Source: Allomuricauda sp.
GTDB lineage: Bacteria; Bacteroidota; Bacteroidia; Flavobacteriales; Flavobacteriaceae
Direction: 5' to 3'
Assembly: GCF_013911645.1 (NCBI RefSeq)
Contig: NZ_JACESV010000002.1
Coordinates: 558,001 to 622,000 of the forward strand
Length of the DNA stretch: 64,000 bases
The notes under the pieces were generated by a model, which saw nothing but the letters and a program-made list of their open reading frames with translations, ran no database searches and was not told the DNA's origin. A program made the position numbers and the translations under genes. Below are positions 24,871 through 32,983 of the stretch, in pieces (the first letter of the stretch is position 1; every line of letters begins with the position of its first letter).

Positions 24871-25456
24871 CCTATCCAAAGAAAAACAATTAACCCCTTT
24901 ACTGGATTCGTATTACCAAAAACACTTAAAGCAATATTGTTTTGAGCGGATTTCTCATCTTAAAAAACAACTACAGGGCATAGATCTTATCCTAAAGGAT
25001 AAGCAGTCAGAAAAGCAATTTTTAGTGGATGAAAAAGCACAACTGGATTATGTAAATGAAAGTTTGCCCACATTTGCCTTTGAGTTGTTCTATCAAAAGA
25101 ATGGAATTCAAAAACAGGGGTGGTTGTTCGATGCTTCCAAAAAAACACAGTTTTATGCTTTGGTCACCAGCATTTATTCGGATGAAGATGGTGTTTTTAC
25201 CTCTTGCAACATCACTTTTGTGAATCGGGAAAAATTAATTCTGCGTTTGGAAGAAATAGGTTTATCGCGAAAACATCTAGAGCAACTCATTTTTGAAAAT
25301 CGCGGCAAGCATGGCAAAATAAATGTGAATCAACTTGATGCCAAAACTGAAGGCTATTTGTTCTTTTCCACTAAAAACAAAGCGGAAAAGCCTGTAAACC
25401 TTATTCTTAAGTTGGATTATTTGGAACTGATCGGGGTGGCGAAAAGGTTGGTTTGA
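24848..25456 (+). CDS. Unrecognised protein coupled to the DNA methyltransferase (possible restriction endonuclease)
   Basis: About 202 residues from a TTG start at 24848, overlapping the methyltransferase gene by 23 bases; an ATG at 24758 is in frame but would overlap by 113 bases. The N-terminal 55 residues form a charged coiled-coil (YYQKHLKQYCFERISHLKKQ... then LKDKQSEKQFLVDEKAQ), followed by a mixed alpha/beta domain with GWLFDASKKTQFYALVTSIYSD and a C-terminal ILKLDYLELIGVAKRLV. I do not recognise a family. The context and the KKTxFYxLV-type strand, which I associate with some PD-(D/E)xK restriction enzymes, suggest a cognate endonuclease; this is inference. No solo-methyltransferase explanation is excluded. 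Confidence 0.6.
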   Translation: MKSKFKADLSKEKQLTPLLDSYYQKHLKQYCFERISHLKKQLQGIDLILKDKQSEKQFLVDEKAQLDYVNESLPTFAFELFYQKNGIQKQGWLFDASKKTQFYALVTSIYSDEDGVFTSCNITFVNREKLILRLEEIGLSRKHLEQLIFENRGKHGKINVNQLDAKTEGYLFFSTKNKAEKPVNLILKLDYLELIGVAKRLV

Positions 25457-25457
25457 A

Positions 25458-25898
25458 TTACTCTTTCAACATCCTCCTATGCGGAATACCGTCTTCCAAG
25501 TATTCCTCGCCGAAGGCATTAAAACCTAATTCCGTGTAGAATTTTAATAGATAGGATTGCGCGGAAATTTCTATCGCTTTATCCGGAAATCTTTGATCAA
25601 TAGCTGCCAAGGTGGCTTGCATGATTTGTTTGCCCAGTCCATATTTACGTTGGTCTTGGCTTACCACTACCCTGCCAATGCTTACATTATCAAAATAATA
25701 CCCAGGTTTAAAAATTCGTGTGTAAGCCACTACTTCATCATTTTTAATACCGATAACATGTAGTGCTTTTTGGTCTTTATTGTCCACATCTTGGTACACA
25801 CAGTCCTGCTCCACCACAAAAACCTCACTGCGAAGGCGTAAAATTTGATAGAGTTCTTTGGTGGAGAGTTCTTCAAAGGTTTTTACCAATACTTCCAT
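25458..25898 (-). CDS. GNAT family N-acetyltransferase, ElaA-like
   Basis: Acyltransferase of the GNAT fold. It begins MEVLVKTFEELSTKELYQILRLRSEVFVVEQ, the classic ElaA opening, and has the acetyl-CoA loop GRVVVSQDQRKYGLGKQIM (Q/RxxGxG/A, around residue 83) and a C-terminal FNAFGEEYLEDGIPHRRM. An in-frame Met 11 codons earlier is rejected because the chosen ATG at 25898 shares one base with the stop of the upstream CDF gene (TAATG), a coupling arrangement. Third gene of the rpiB-CDF-GNAT unit. Substrate unknown. Confidence 0.9.
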   Translation of the reverse strand: MEVLVKTFEELSTKELYQILRLRSEVFVVEQDCVYQDVDNKDQKALHVIGIKNDEVVAYTRIFKPGYYFDNVSIGRVVVSQDQRKYGLGKQIMQATLAAIDQRFPDKAIEISAQSYLLKFYTELGFNAFGEEYLEDGIPHRRMLKE

Positions 25899-26821
25899 TA
25901 ATCCTGAACTATTACGTTTTTGGAATCGCACTTATCAAACTCGGGTTGAATATTTACATGGTTGATACCGTGTTTGTGATAGACGTGCTCCTCTATTTTT
26001 TCTAAAATTACATCGAACTCGGAAAGGCGAATATCGTCCTTAAAATCGATGTGGGCCTCCATGTGGACTTCGTCTTCATTGAGTTGCCAAATGTGCACAT
26101 GGTGCACGTTTTTTACCGGTTCTATGGTACATATAGATTCTACAATATCTTGTATAACCACCGATTTTGGAGTAAAAAGCATTAATACCTTGGTCGATTC
26201 CTTCAAAAGGTCATACCCCATATAGATCAAATAAACACCAATAATCATGGTCAATATGGCATCTACCCAATAAATCTGAAAATATTTCATCAAAATACCG
26301 CCGATCAATACGGCTACGGATGCCATCATATCCGTAAGTAAATGCAAGTAGGCGGATTTCATGTTCATGTTGTGCTGGGAATCCTTTTTCAATAACAACA
26401 CGCTAAAGCCGTTGCCCAAAATGGCAATAAGTGCCAACCAAATTACTAAGTTGGATTCTATTTCTTGTGGCTCCATCAACCGTTCAACAGCTTCTCTTAT
26501 TAAAATAATGGCTACGACCACTAGGGTTGCCGCATTAATGAAAGCCGCCAAAATTTCGGCTCGTTTATACCCAAAGGTTTTGTGGCTGGATGCTTGTCTT
26601 TTTCCCAATCTCCTGGCACCATAACTAATCATTAAAGAGAGTACATCGCTAAAGTTGTGAAGTGCATCGGATAGGAGCGCCAAACTCCCCGAGAGCAATC
26701 CCCCAATAATTTGGGCCAATGTAATACCTATGTTAAGGACGATGGATATGAGCAAGTTTCTCCCTTTTAGGTCGGGATGCGCATGCGAATTTCCATGATT
26801 GTGATGATGGTGGTGACCCAT
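25898..26821 (-). CDS. Cation diffusion facilitator (zinc-type metal exporter)
   Basis: Inner-membrane metal:proton antiporter that exports Zn2+ or similar divalent ions. The natural N-terminus is His-rich (GHHHHHNHGNSHAHPD), a metal-binding tail. Six spans follow, with the site residues in LLSDALHNFSDVLSLM (HxxxD, span II) and HLLTDMMASV (span V), then a cytoplasmic C-terminal domain with VHHVHIWQLNEDEVHMEAHIDF, containing the dimer-interface metal ligands. Its 307 residues are normal. It starts five bases after rpiB ends and is translationally coupled to the GNAT gene. Confidence 0.93.
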   Translation of the reverse strand: MGHHHHHNHGNSHAHPDLKGRNLLISIVLNIGITLAQIIGGLLSGSLALLSDALHNFSDVLSLMISYGARRLGKRQASSHKTFGYKRAEILAAFINAATLVVVAIILIREAVERLMEPQEIESNLVIWLALIAILGNGFSVLLLKKDSQHNMNMKSAYLHLLTDMMASVAVLIGGILMKYFQIYWVDAILTMIIGVYLIYMGYDLLKESTKVLMLFTPKSVVIQDIVESICTIEPVKNVHHVHIWQLNEDEVHMEAHIDFKDDIRLSEFDVILEKIEEHVYHKHGINHVNIQPEFDKCDSKNVIVQD

Positions 26822-26826
26822 AGGGT

Positions 26827-27258
26827 TTATCTACAAGGAATTTTTTCGATTCTACGTTCGTGCCTTCCGCCCTGAAACTCTGTGTTTAAAAAGGTTTCTA
26901 CCATATCCAATGCCTGGGGAAGCGATATAAATCGGGCTGGCAAGCTCAAAATATTGGCGTCGTTGTGTTCTCTGGCCAATTGGGTTATTTCTTTGTTCCA
27001 GCAAAGTGCGCCACGAATATTTTTGTGTTTGTTAATGGTCATGGTGGCACCATTGCCACTACCACAAAGCACTATACCAAAATCTACTTTTCCTTCGGCC
27101 ACGTCAGTGGCTACGGGATGTGTGAAATCTGGATAATCTACACTATCGGTGCCGTCAGTGCCGTAATTTATAATTTCTATTCCTTTTGACTTTAAAAGAC
27201 CTATAATAGCAAGTTTATAATCGGTTCCTGCGTGGTCGTTTCCTATGGCAATTTTCAT
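26827..27258 (-). CDS. rpiB: Ribose-5-phosphate isomerase B
   Basis: Interconverts ribose 5-phosphate and ribulose 5-phosphate in the pentose phosphate pathway. MKIAIGNDHAGTDYK at the start, then GTDGTDSVDYPD and the catalytic Cys in VLCGSGNGATMTINKHKNIRGALCWN identify it. 143 residues. The frame extends 21 codons further, but the ATG at 27258 gives the family N-terminus. First gene of the minus-strand unit with CDF and GNAT genes; a TACCTTTG -7 element lies at 27286-27293. Confidence 0.94.
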   Translation of the reverse strand: MKIAIGNDHAGTDYKLAIIGLLKSKGIEIINYGTDGTDSVDYPDFTHPVATDVAEGKVDFGIVLCGSGNGATMTINKHKNIRGALCWNKEITQLAREHNDANILSLPARFISLPQALDMVETFLNTEFQGGRHERRIEKIPCR

Positions 27259-27852
27259 GGTATTTGTATTAAAATGGGTACGTAACAAAGGTACAATATC
27301 TTTTAATGTTGTGCTGTTCATAAAATTGAGGAGATATTTTCATTGGGTTCACATACAATCAATTAACAATAACCCCGTTTTGTTAACTATTTGCAAAAAA
27401 CTATTGGTAACGAAATTTTGTTTTTCAATAAAATTGATCAGTAAGGATAATTATTTAATGTTGAGGTAATATTCCATTAAAAATTAATCAACCGATATAA
27501 ACCTTTTTTTGTGGGTAGTTAACATTAAAAACACATTAACTTTTCAATAAATTGATGTTGATAAGGGTTATTAAAAATCGTGGATAAAAAATCTAATCCA
27601 TTGATTTTTAATTTTATTATGTTCTGACAAATTGTGAACAACATATTTTGATCGTTCAAAGCAACTTTTTCCCTAAAATTTTATTCCACATTTCAACGAT
27701 CAATCATCATCATCATTTTAATTAAATTTAAAAAAGAAGAAAAAATATAATATTGATAATTGTTGATAAAGTTGACATTGTTTTGGAATACTCTTCCTTT
27801 CCTTGTTGCTCAAGGATTATAATTCGTATTTTTCAAAAAAATAAGGACGTTA
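27259..27852. other. AT-rich divergent intergenic region, candidate replication origin (oriC)
   Basis: A gene-free, very AT-rich stretch of 594 bases between divergent rpiB and rnr. It holds four single-mismatch matches to the DnaA box (TTWTNCACA): TGTTGATAA at 27556-27564 and 27761-27769, CGTGGATAA at 27579-27587, and TATTCCACA in the opposite orientation at 27682-27690, with AT-only runs between them. Near-consensus parS sites are 34-36 kb away, which is usual for an origin-proximal position. There is no perfect DnaA box and dnaA or dnaN is not present, so this is a hypothesis; the region may simply carry two divergent promoters. Confidence 0.35.
27286..27293 (-). promoter_or_regulatory. 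Promoter -7 element (TACCTTTG) for rpiB
   Basis: The minus strand reads TACCTTTG, an exact TAnnTTTG match, 27 bases upstream of the rpiB ATG at 27258. Confidence 0.5.
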
Positions 27853-30036
27853 ATGTCAAAGAAAAAGAAGAGAGCTGGGAGTCAGCGAAAGAATGAAATT
27901 ACGAAGGGCATTTTTACCGTACTTGAAAAAGAGCCATCAAAAACCTTCAATTACAAGCAAATAGCTTCAAAATTAGGTATTTCCGATACCCAAGATAGAA
28001 ACCTTTTGATCAAGCGTTTGGGGCAGTTAAAGGCCAGCGAACGAATTGTAGAGCCAGAAAGGGGCAAGTATCAAAAGAAACCATCACTGCATACATATTT
28101 TATAGGTAGGGTAGATCTTACCACAAGTGGCAATGCCTATATTGTGGTGGATGAGTTGGAAGATGACATTTTTGTTCAGAGCAATAATTTGAACAGGGCC
28201 TTCCATGGCGATACGGTCGAAGTATTTATCAAACCAAGGCGTAAGAGCAAAAAAATGGAGGGTGAGGTTTCCAAGGTACTCGAACGTAAAAAAACATCTT
28301 ATGTGGGCATTGTGGACAAGCAAGCTCGGTTTGCATTTGTTCGGCCTACGGATTCGAGAATGTACACCGATATTTTTGTTCCCTTGGAAAAGCTTAAAAA
28401 AGCGAATGATGGTGATAAAGTATTGGTTAGCCTTGGAGATTGGCCGGGCGATGCCGATTCTCCCTATGGTGAAGTAATCGAGGTACTGGGGAGACCAGGT
28501 GAACACCATACAGAAATACACGCCATATTGGCCGAATACGGATTACCGCATGAGTTCCCCTATGAAGTGGAACAGTTTGCCAAAACCTTGGATACCAGTA
28601 TAAAGGAATCGGAAATTGCGAAGCGCAGGGATATGCGCGATGTGCTCACTTTTACCATAGATCCCAAGGATGCCAAGGATTTTGATGATGCGCTTTCCTT
28701 TCAAAAATTGGAGAATGGCAACTATGAAATAGGTATTCATATAGCGGATGTTTCGCATTATGTGCAACCCGATAGCATTCTGGAAGAAGAAGCTTATAAT
28801 AGGGCCACTTCGGTGTATTTGGTGGACCGTGTGGTTCCCATGTTGCCCGAAGTACTGTCCAATAAAGCATGTTCGCTGCGCCCAAATGAAGAAAAATATA
28901 CCTTTTCCGCCGTATTTGAAATGGATGATAACGCCAAGTTGGTAAAACAATGGTTTGGTAGAACCGCCATTAATTCCAACGAGCGATTTGCTTACGAAGA
29001 GGCACAACACATTATTGAGACCGAACAAAACAAAATTCCGAAGGAAATATCCATTAGGGAAGAAGCGTATTCCGTTTCGGATGATGTAGTAGAAGCCGTG
29101 CTCACTTTTGATAGATTGGCCAAAATTATGCGACAGGCCCGTATGGATGCCGGGGCCATCTCTTTTGATAAAATTGAGGTGAAATTTCACCTGTCCGAAA
29201 ATAATGAACCTGTTGGCGTTTTTTTTAAAGAAGCCAAGGACGCCAATAAGCTGATCGAGGAGTTTATGCTCTTGGCCAATAGAAAAGTGGCAGAGTTTAT
29301 CGGCAAACAGAAGAAAACATTTGTATACCGTGTACACGATAAGCCCGATGAGGATAAATTGATGGCCTTGAACGGCGTTATTTCCAGATTTGGACATAGT
29401 ATTAATCTAAAGGATCCAAAGTCCATCAACCAGTCCCTAAACAAGTTGTTGGAAGATGTAAAGGGCAAAAAAGAACAAAACTTGGTAGATACCCTGGCCA
29501 TTCGTAGTATGAGCAAAGCAATTTATACTACGGAGAATATTGGCCACTATGGTCTTGGATTTGAATATTACACACATTTTACCTCACCCATTCGAAGATA
29601 TCCCGATGTAATGGTGCACCGATTGCTGCAGCATTATTTGGATAAGGAAAAAACACCAAAAGCTACCTTGTACGAGGAAAAGTGCAAACATTCCTCGGAT
29701 ATGGAACTATTGGCGGCCAATGCAGAACGTGATTCCATCAAGTACATGCAGATAAAATTTATGGAAGACCACAAGGATCAAGAATTCTTGGGCGTGATTT
29801 CCGGGGTTACCGAATGGGGCATTTATGTAGAAATTATCGAGAACAAATGTGAGGGCATGGTTCGTATCCGCGACATTAAAGATGACTACTATGTGTTTGA
29901 TGAACGCCAGTACGCCATAATAGGCGAGCGAACCAAACGGATGTACCAACTGGGCGACGAGGTTTATGTGATGGTGAAGAGCACTGATTTGATCAAACGC
30001 CATTTGGACTTTTCGTTGATCGGTAAAAAGAAATAA
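27853..30036 (+). CDS. rnr: Ribonuclease R
   Basis: Processive 3'-5' exoribonuclease of the RNase II/RNB family that degrades structured RNA. Order: basic start (SKKKKRAGSQRKNEI) and a winged-helix-like segment (residues 15-75), two cold-shock domains (about 80-235), the RNB catalytic core from about 260 with FTIDPKDAKDFDDALSF, whose Asp cluster coordinates magnesium, and YYTHFTSPIRRYPDVMVHRLL, then an S1 domain near the end (EFLGVISGVTEWGIYVEIIENKCEGMVRI). 727 residues is normal. It begins the plus-strand unit right of the candidate origin. Confidence 0.95.
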   Translation: MSKKKKRAGSQRKNEITKGIFTVLEKEPSKTFNYKQIASKLGISDTQDRNLLIKRLGQLKASERIVEPERGKYQKKPSLHTYFIGRVDLTTSGNAYIVVDELEDDIFVQSNNLNRAFHGDTVEVFIKPRRKSKKMEGEVSKVLERKKTSYVGIVDKQARFAFVRPTDSRMYTDIFVPLEKLKKANDGDKVLVSLGDWPGDADSPYGEVIEVLGRPGEHHTEIHAILAEYGLPHEFPYEVEQFAKTLDTSIKESEIAKRRDMRDVLTFTIDPKDAKDFDDALSFQKLENGNYEIGIHIADVSHYVQPDSILEEEAYNRATSVYLVDRVVPMLPEVLSNKACSLRPNEEKYTFSAVFEMDDNAKLVKQWFGRTAINSNERFAYEEAQHIIETEQNKIPKEISIREEAYSVSDDVVEAVLTFDRLAKIMRQARMDAGAISFDKIEVKFHLSENNEPVGVFFKEAKDANKLIEEFMLLANRKVAEFIGKQKKTFVYRVHDKPDEDKLMALNGVISRFGHSINLKDPKSINQSLNKLLEDVKGKKEQNLVDTLAIRSMSKAIYTTENIGHYGLGFEYYTHFTSPIRRYPDVMVHRLLQHYLDKEKTPKATLYEEKCKHSSDMELLAANAERDSIKYMQIKFMEDHKDQEFLGVISGVTEWGIYVEIIENKCEGMVRIRDIKDDYYVFDERQYAIIGERTKRMYQLGDEVYVMVKSTDLIKRHLDFSLIGKKK

Positions 30037-30088
30037 TACTATTTTGGAATAAAATTTGTTATCCTATTGAGAACCAAATTTTTATAAC

Positions 30089-30769
30089 ATGAAAGTAATT
30101 ACGATTGTTCTTATGTTCCTATCGCTTCAATTACTTGAGGCCCAGGATGCAACCGTAACCCAAGACCTACAAAAGTTTACCGAAGTAAAGGGATTTGATG
30201 GTATTGCCATCAATCTTATCAAATCCAACGAAAACAAAGCGGTGATCACCGGGGCAAATACCACAAATGTTGCCATTGTCAATAATGAAGGGGTATTGAA
30301 AATCCGGATGGAAATCGTCAAAATATTCAGTGGCTACAGAACGTATGTAGATTTATATCACTCTGAAAAATTAGTGGTTATAGATGTTAATGAGGATGCC
30401 CGAATATCATCGGATGATACCTATGTACAAGATATTTTGGAACTTAAGGCACAGGAAGGTGGTGAGCTGGAGATAAATTGCGAAGTGGACCAGTTGTTGA
30501 TAAAGGCGGTTTCCGGTGGAAAGATCTTTGCAGGTGGATTTTCCAATACCCAGGATGTGATCATTAACACTGGTGGTGCTTACAGTGGAAGAACCTTTAA
30601 AACAAAATTTACAACCATAAGTGTAAACGCGGGGGGAAATGCCGAAATACATGCAACGGACTACGTTAAGGCCAATGTGAAGGCCGGGGGCGAGGTTTTG
30701 GTATATGGAGACCCAAAAACCATGGACGAACACACCCTTTTCGGTGGAAAAATAAAAAGAGTAAACTAA
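30089..30769 (+). CDS. Head GIN domain (DUF2807) exported protein
   Basis: A 226-residue exported protein: signal (MKVITIVLMFLSLQLLEAQ) and a right-handed parallel beta-helix-like domain built of short repeated strands (VVIDVNEDARISSDD, LIKAVSGGKIFAGG, VIINTGGAYSG, TISVNAGGNAEIHATDYVKANVKAGGEVLVYG). The alternating G-rich turns are typical of the GIN/DUF2807 family, common in Bacteroidota and assumed to be a surface or periplasmic protein of unknown function. Lies 52 bases after rnr and three bases before the LysE-type gene. Confidence 0.85.
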   Translation: MKVITIVLMFLSLQLLEAQDATVTQDLQKFTEVKGFDGIAINLIKSNENKAVITGANTTNVAIVNNEGVLKIRMEIVKIFSGYRTYVDLYHSEKLVVIDVNEDARISSDDTYVQDILELKAQEGGELEINCEVDQLLIKAVSGGKIFAGGFSNTQDVIINTGGAYSGRTFKTKFTTISVNAGGNAEIHATDYVKANVKAGGEVLVYGDPKTMDEHTLFGGKIKRVN

Positions 30770-30772
30770 AAA

Positions 30773-31435
30773 ATGATTGACGATATCCAAGCTGCAATCC
30801 CTTTGGGATTTTTATTGAGCTTTATGATTGGTCCTGTTTTCTTTGTTTTGTTGGAAACAAGTGCCACCAAAGGCTTTAGGGCTGGAGTAAGTTTGGATAT
30901 TGGAGTGATTTTCGCCGACATTGTTTTTTTGTTGATTGCCTATTTCAGTAGTTTTCAGTTGTTGGAGAACCTGAGCAACGAACCGGGTCTTTTTGTATTC
31001 GGAGGAATGATTTTGTTGGTTTACGGGATATTTCTATTTGTGAAGAAGGCAAAGAAAAAATCCAACGTAAAGGCCTCCAAGGGAACTTATCTTGGTTTAT
31101 TGGTAAAAGGTTTTCTTTTAAACTTCATAAACATAGGCGTACTGGCTTTTTGGTTAGGTTTGATTATTGTTGTTGGACCTAGTTTGGAAAACAATCCCAA
31201 TAGGATGATGGTATTCTTCAGTACCGTATTGATCGTTTACTTTATAACGGATTTAATCAAAATACTTTTAGCGAAACAACTGAAACGCTATTTGACCCAA
31301 GAGCGCATTGTGCTCATAAAAAAAGGATTGGGGATTATTTTGATTATTTGCGGGATTATATTGATTACCAAAGGTTTTTTGCCCAAGGATAAGTTTGATA
31401 TCCAAGAAAAAATAGAGAAACTTGAAGACCTGTAA
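30773..31435 (+). CDS. LysE family amino-acid exporter
   Basis: Inner-membrane exporter of the LysE/RhtB superfamily, 220 residues with six spans. The diagnostic N-terminal MIGPVFFVLLETSATKGFRAGVSLDIGVIFADI matches the family (P and xxGxxxGxGxxxxD-type region). Other spans lie at about 45-62, 70-87, 110-135, 145-165 and 180-198, and a short charged tail ends the protein. The substrate is not predictable. It follows the GIN-domain gene after three bases; the hairpin at 31441-31467 ends the unit. Confidence 0.88.
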   Translation: MIDDIQAAIPLGFLLSFMIGPVFFVLLETSATKGFRAGVSLDIGVIFADIVFLLIAYFSSFQLLENLSNEPGLFVFGGMILLVYGIFLFVKKAKKKSNVKASKGTYLGLLVKGFLLNFINIGVLAFWLGLIIVVGPSLENNPNRMMVFFSTVLIVYFITDLIKILLAKQLKRYLTQERIVLIKKGLGIILIICGIILITKGFLPKDKFDIQEKIEKLEDL

Positions 31436-31440
31436 ACAAA

Positions 31441-31467
31441 AAAACCCAGCACAAAGTACTGGGTTTT
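31441..31467. terminator. Bidirectional terminator between LysE-type gene and tRNA-Cys
   Basis: A nine-base perfect stem (AAAACCCAG at 31441-31449, CTGGGTTTT at 31459-31467) with a nine-base loop, flanked by an A-run on the left and ending in T-run on the right. It begins five bases after the exporter stop and ends just before the tRNA-Cys 3' end, so it can serve both. Confidence 0.85.
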
Positions 31468-31468
31468 G

Positions 31469-31539
31469 AGGCATCGAGCGGATTCGAACCGCTGTACAAG
31501 CTTTTGCAGAGCTCTGCCTAGCCACTCGGCCACGATGCC
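31469..31539 (-). tRNA. tRNA-Cys (GCA)
   Basis: The minus strand forms a complete cloverleaf: acceptor GGCATCG/CGATGCC, anticodon loop CTGCAAA with GCA, T-arm with GGTTCGAATCC, and discriminator T, which is the identity base U73 expected for Cys. 71 bases; CCA is not encoded. Confidence 0.95.
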
Positions 31540-31599
31540 AATTGGATCGCAAAGCTAAAAATATTTTGCGAATTTTTATCGTGTAATCTTCTAAATAAC

Positions 31600-31956
31600 T
31601 TATCGCTTGGATGTAAGTATCACCGAAACACTTTCTACATCGCCCCCAATGGGCGGGTTTATTTTGGAAACTTCGACTTCCACTTCGGTTACTTCTTTAA
31701 TTTCTCCGAATATACGATCAATAATTCTTTTGGCCACATGTTCCAATAAATTGGAACGTACCGTCATTTCTTCTTTTATGATGTTGTTGAGATGGACATA
31801 GTCCACCGTTTCGTTAAGTTGATCGGAAGCGGCAGGTTGTGAAAGGTCGGCAGTAATTTCAAGGTCTACCCTGTAATCGCTTCCAATGAGCATTTCTTCC
31901 TTTAAACATCCATGATTGGAATGTATTCTAACGTTTTTTAACCTGATTTTTCCCAA
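31600..31956 (-). CDS. folB: Dihydroneopterin aldolase
   Basis: Folate-pathway enzyme that cleaves 7,8-dihydroneopterin to 6-hydroxymethyl-dihydropterin. Opens MGKIRLKNVRIHSNHGCLKEEMLIGSDYRVDLEI, contains ETVDYVHLNNIIKEEM, LLEHVAKRIIDRI (with the substrate Glu) and VEVEVSKINPPIGG (catalytic Lys). 118 residues, standard. A TATTTTTG -7 element lies at 31977-31984. It stands alone between tRNA-Cys and sprF. Confidence 0.93.
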   Translation of the reverse strand: MGKIRLKNVRIHSNHGCLKEEMLIGSDYRVDLEITADLSQPAASDQLNETVDYVHLNNIIKEEMTVRSNLLEHVAKRIIDRIFGEIKEVTEVEVEVSKINPPIGGDVESVSVILTSKR

Positions 31957-31976
31957 AGCTGTGAATTACGAAAGGG

Positions 31977-31984
31977 CAAAAATA
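31977..31984 (-). promoter_or_regulatory. Promoter -7 element (TATTTTTG) for folB
   Basis: The minus strand reads TATTTTTG, an exact TAnnTTTG match, 20 bases before the folB ATG at 31956, lying between folB and the end of sprF. Confidence 0.5.
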
Positions 31985-32001
31985 GGGCAAAACGTATAAA
32001 A

Positions 32002-32961
32002 TCAATACATACATCGACAGTTACTTATACCCTGAAAGAGATCCATTCCCACCGTAAGCACGTGTGTTCCTGCACTGTATCCCAAAATTTCGTTGGTAAT
32101 TACCTGATAGGAATACCCAAAATAGAAGTTACTCTTTTTAAAACCTGCAATAGGAGCTATGTATAAAGGTTCTCCCAATTGGTCGTTCAAAAAACGATAG
32201 GTAAGGCCTACGTAATAGTAATCTTCAAAGTCGCGAAAACGGAACTTGGTGTTCAGATCGGTAACGGAACGGCCATCACTTTCGAACCATTGAAAGAAAA
32301 CGGAAGGTTCTATTTCCAATTTGCTGTTTTTGCTCTTGGAAAAACTGTAGCCCGTATAAGCATAATAATTTCTTAGTTTGTTGGGTTCAATACGGATGAT
32401 ATCGGTATTAAAATTGGATAGATCCTTGTTAAGGACGTTTCCTGCATTCAAACTAAAAAAGAACTTGTCGTACCTGTAAAGTACGCCCAAATCAAAGTTA
32501 TGGTTGGTGGTGGCTTTGTCATCAGCGGGCAATTCATTGTTGTTTTCTTCAAACTGTTCAACATCTACCCTAAACTGGTTAAAGTTATAGGAGATACCGA
32601 AGGAAAGGAAAATATCGTCGTACCTGTCCAACGTTAAGTGGTGGGCAAAGGCTACTTTGGCACCTCTTTGTCTGGTATATCCATTACTATCGTTATAGAG
32701 CATCATTCCTATTCCAGACCTGTTTCCAATTCTGGCGTCAGCGGCCAAGGTCTGGGTATCCGGGGCGTCTTCGATGCCTACCCATTGCGTTAAGCCGTTT
32801 AAACGCACTTTTATATGATCTCCTATACCTGCATATGTCGGGGACATTAAAAAGGGATTGTCCGCGATGTATTGAGATAATTGGGGTACGGTCAACTCTT
32901 GTCCCTTGGCACAAAGTGCCAAGGAAACAAATAAAATAGTTGAATATACTTTTTTTAGCAT
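32002..32961 (-). CDS. sprF: PorP/SprF family outer-membrane protein (SprF-like)
   Basis: A 319-residue predicted outer-membrane barrel with signal peptide (MLKKVYSTILFVSLALCAKGQ). Family marks: LSQYIADNPFLMSPTYAGIGDHIKVRLNGLTQWVGIEDAP, the GAKVAFAHHLTL strand and a terminal GYSAGTHVLTVGMDLF. In Flavobacterium johnsoniae SprF is needed for T9SS secretion of SprB and is encoded just after it, the same arrangement as here. Lies 22 bases downstream of the giant sprB-like gene and so is its probable secretion partner. The symbol is by synteny plus family. Confidence 0.85.
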   Translation of the reverse strand: MLKKVYSTILFVSLALCAKGQELTVPQLSQYIADNPFLMSPTYAGIGDHIKVRLNGLTQWVGIEDAPDTQTLAADARIGNRSGIGMMLYNDSNGYTRQRGAKVAFAHHLTLDRYDDIFLSFGISYNFNQFRVDVEQFEENNNELPADDKATTNHNFDLGVLYRYDKFFFSLNAGNVLNKDLSNFNTDIIRIEPNKLRNYYAYTGYSFSKSKNSKLEIEPSVFFQWFESDGRSVTDLNTKFRFRDFEDYYYVGLTYRFLNDQLGEPLYIAPIAGFKKSNFYFGYSYQVITNEILGYSAGTHVLTVGMDLFQGISNCRCMY

Positions 32962-32983
32962 GGGGTCTAAGTAGTAGGTTATG

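Noticed and set aside
26779..26821. His-rich N-terminus of the CDF exporter as an engineered tag
   Set aside because: His runs are natural in this metal-exporter family, continue with NHGNSHAHPD, and nothing else in the window looks artificial.
28543..29397. Minus-strand frame of 284 residues opposite rnr
   Set aside because: Lies antisense within a conserved catalytic region of rnr, and its codon pattern is the mirror of that gene; no protein family is visible.
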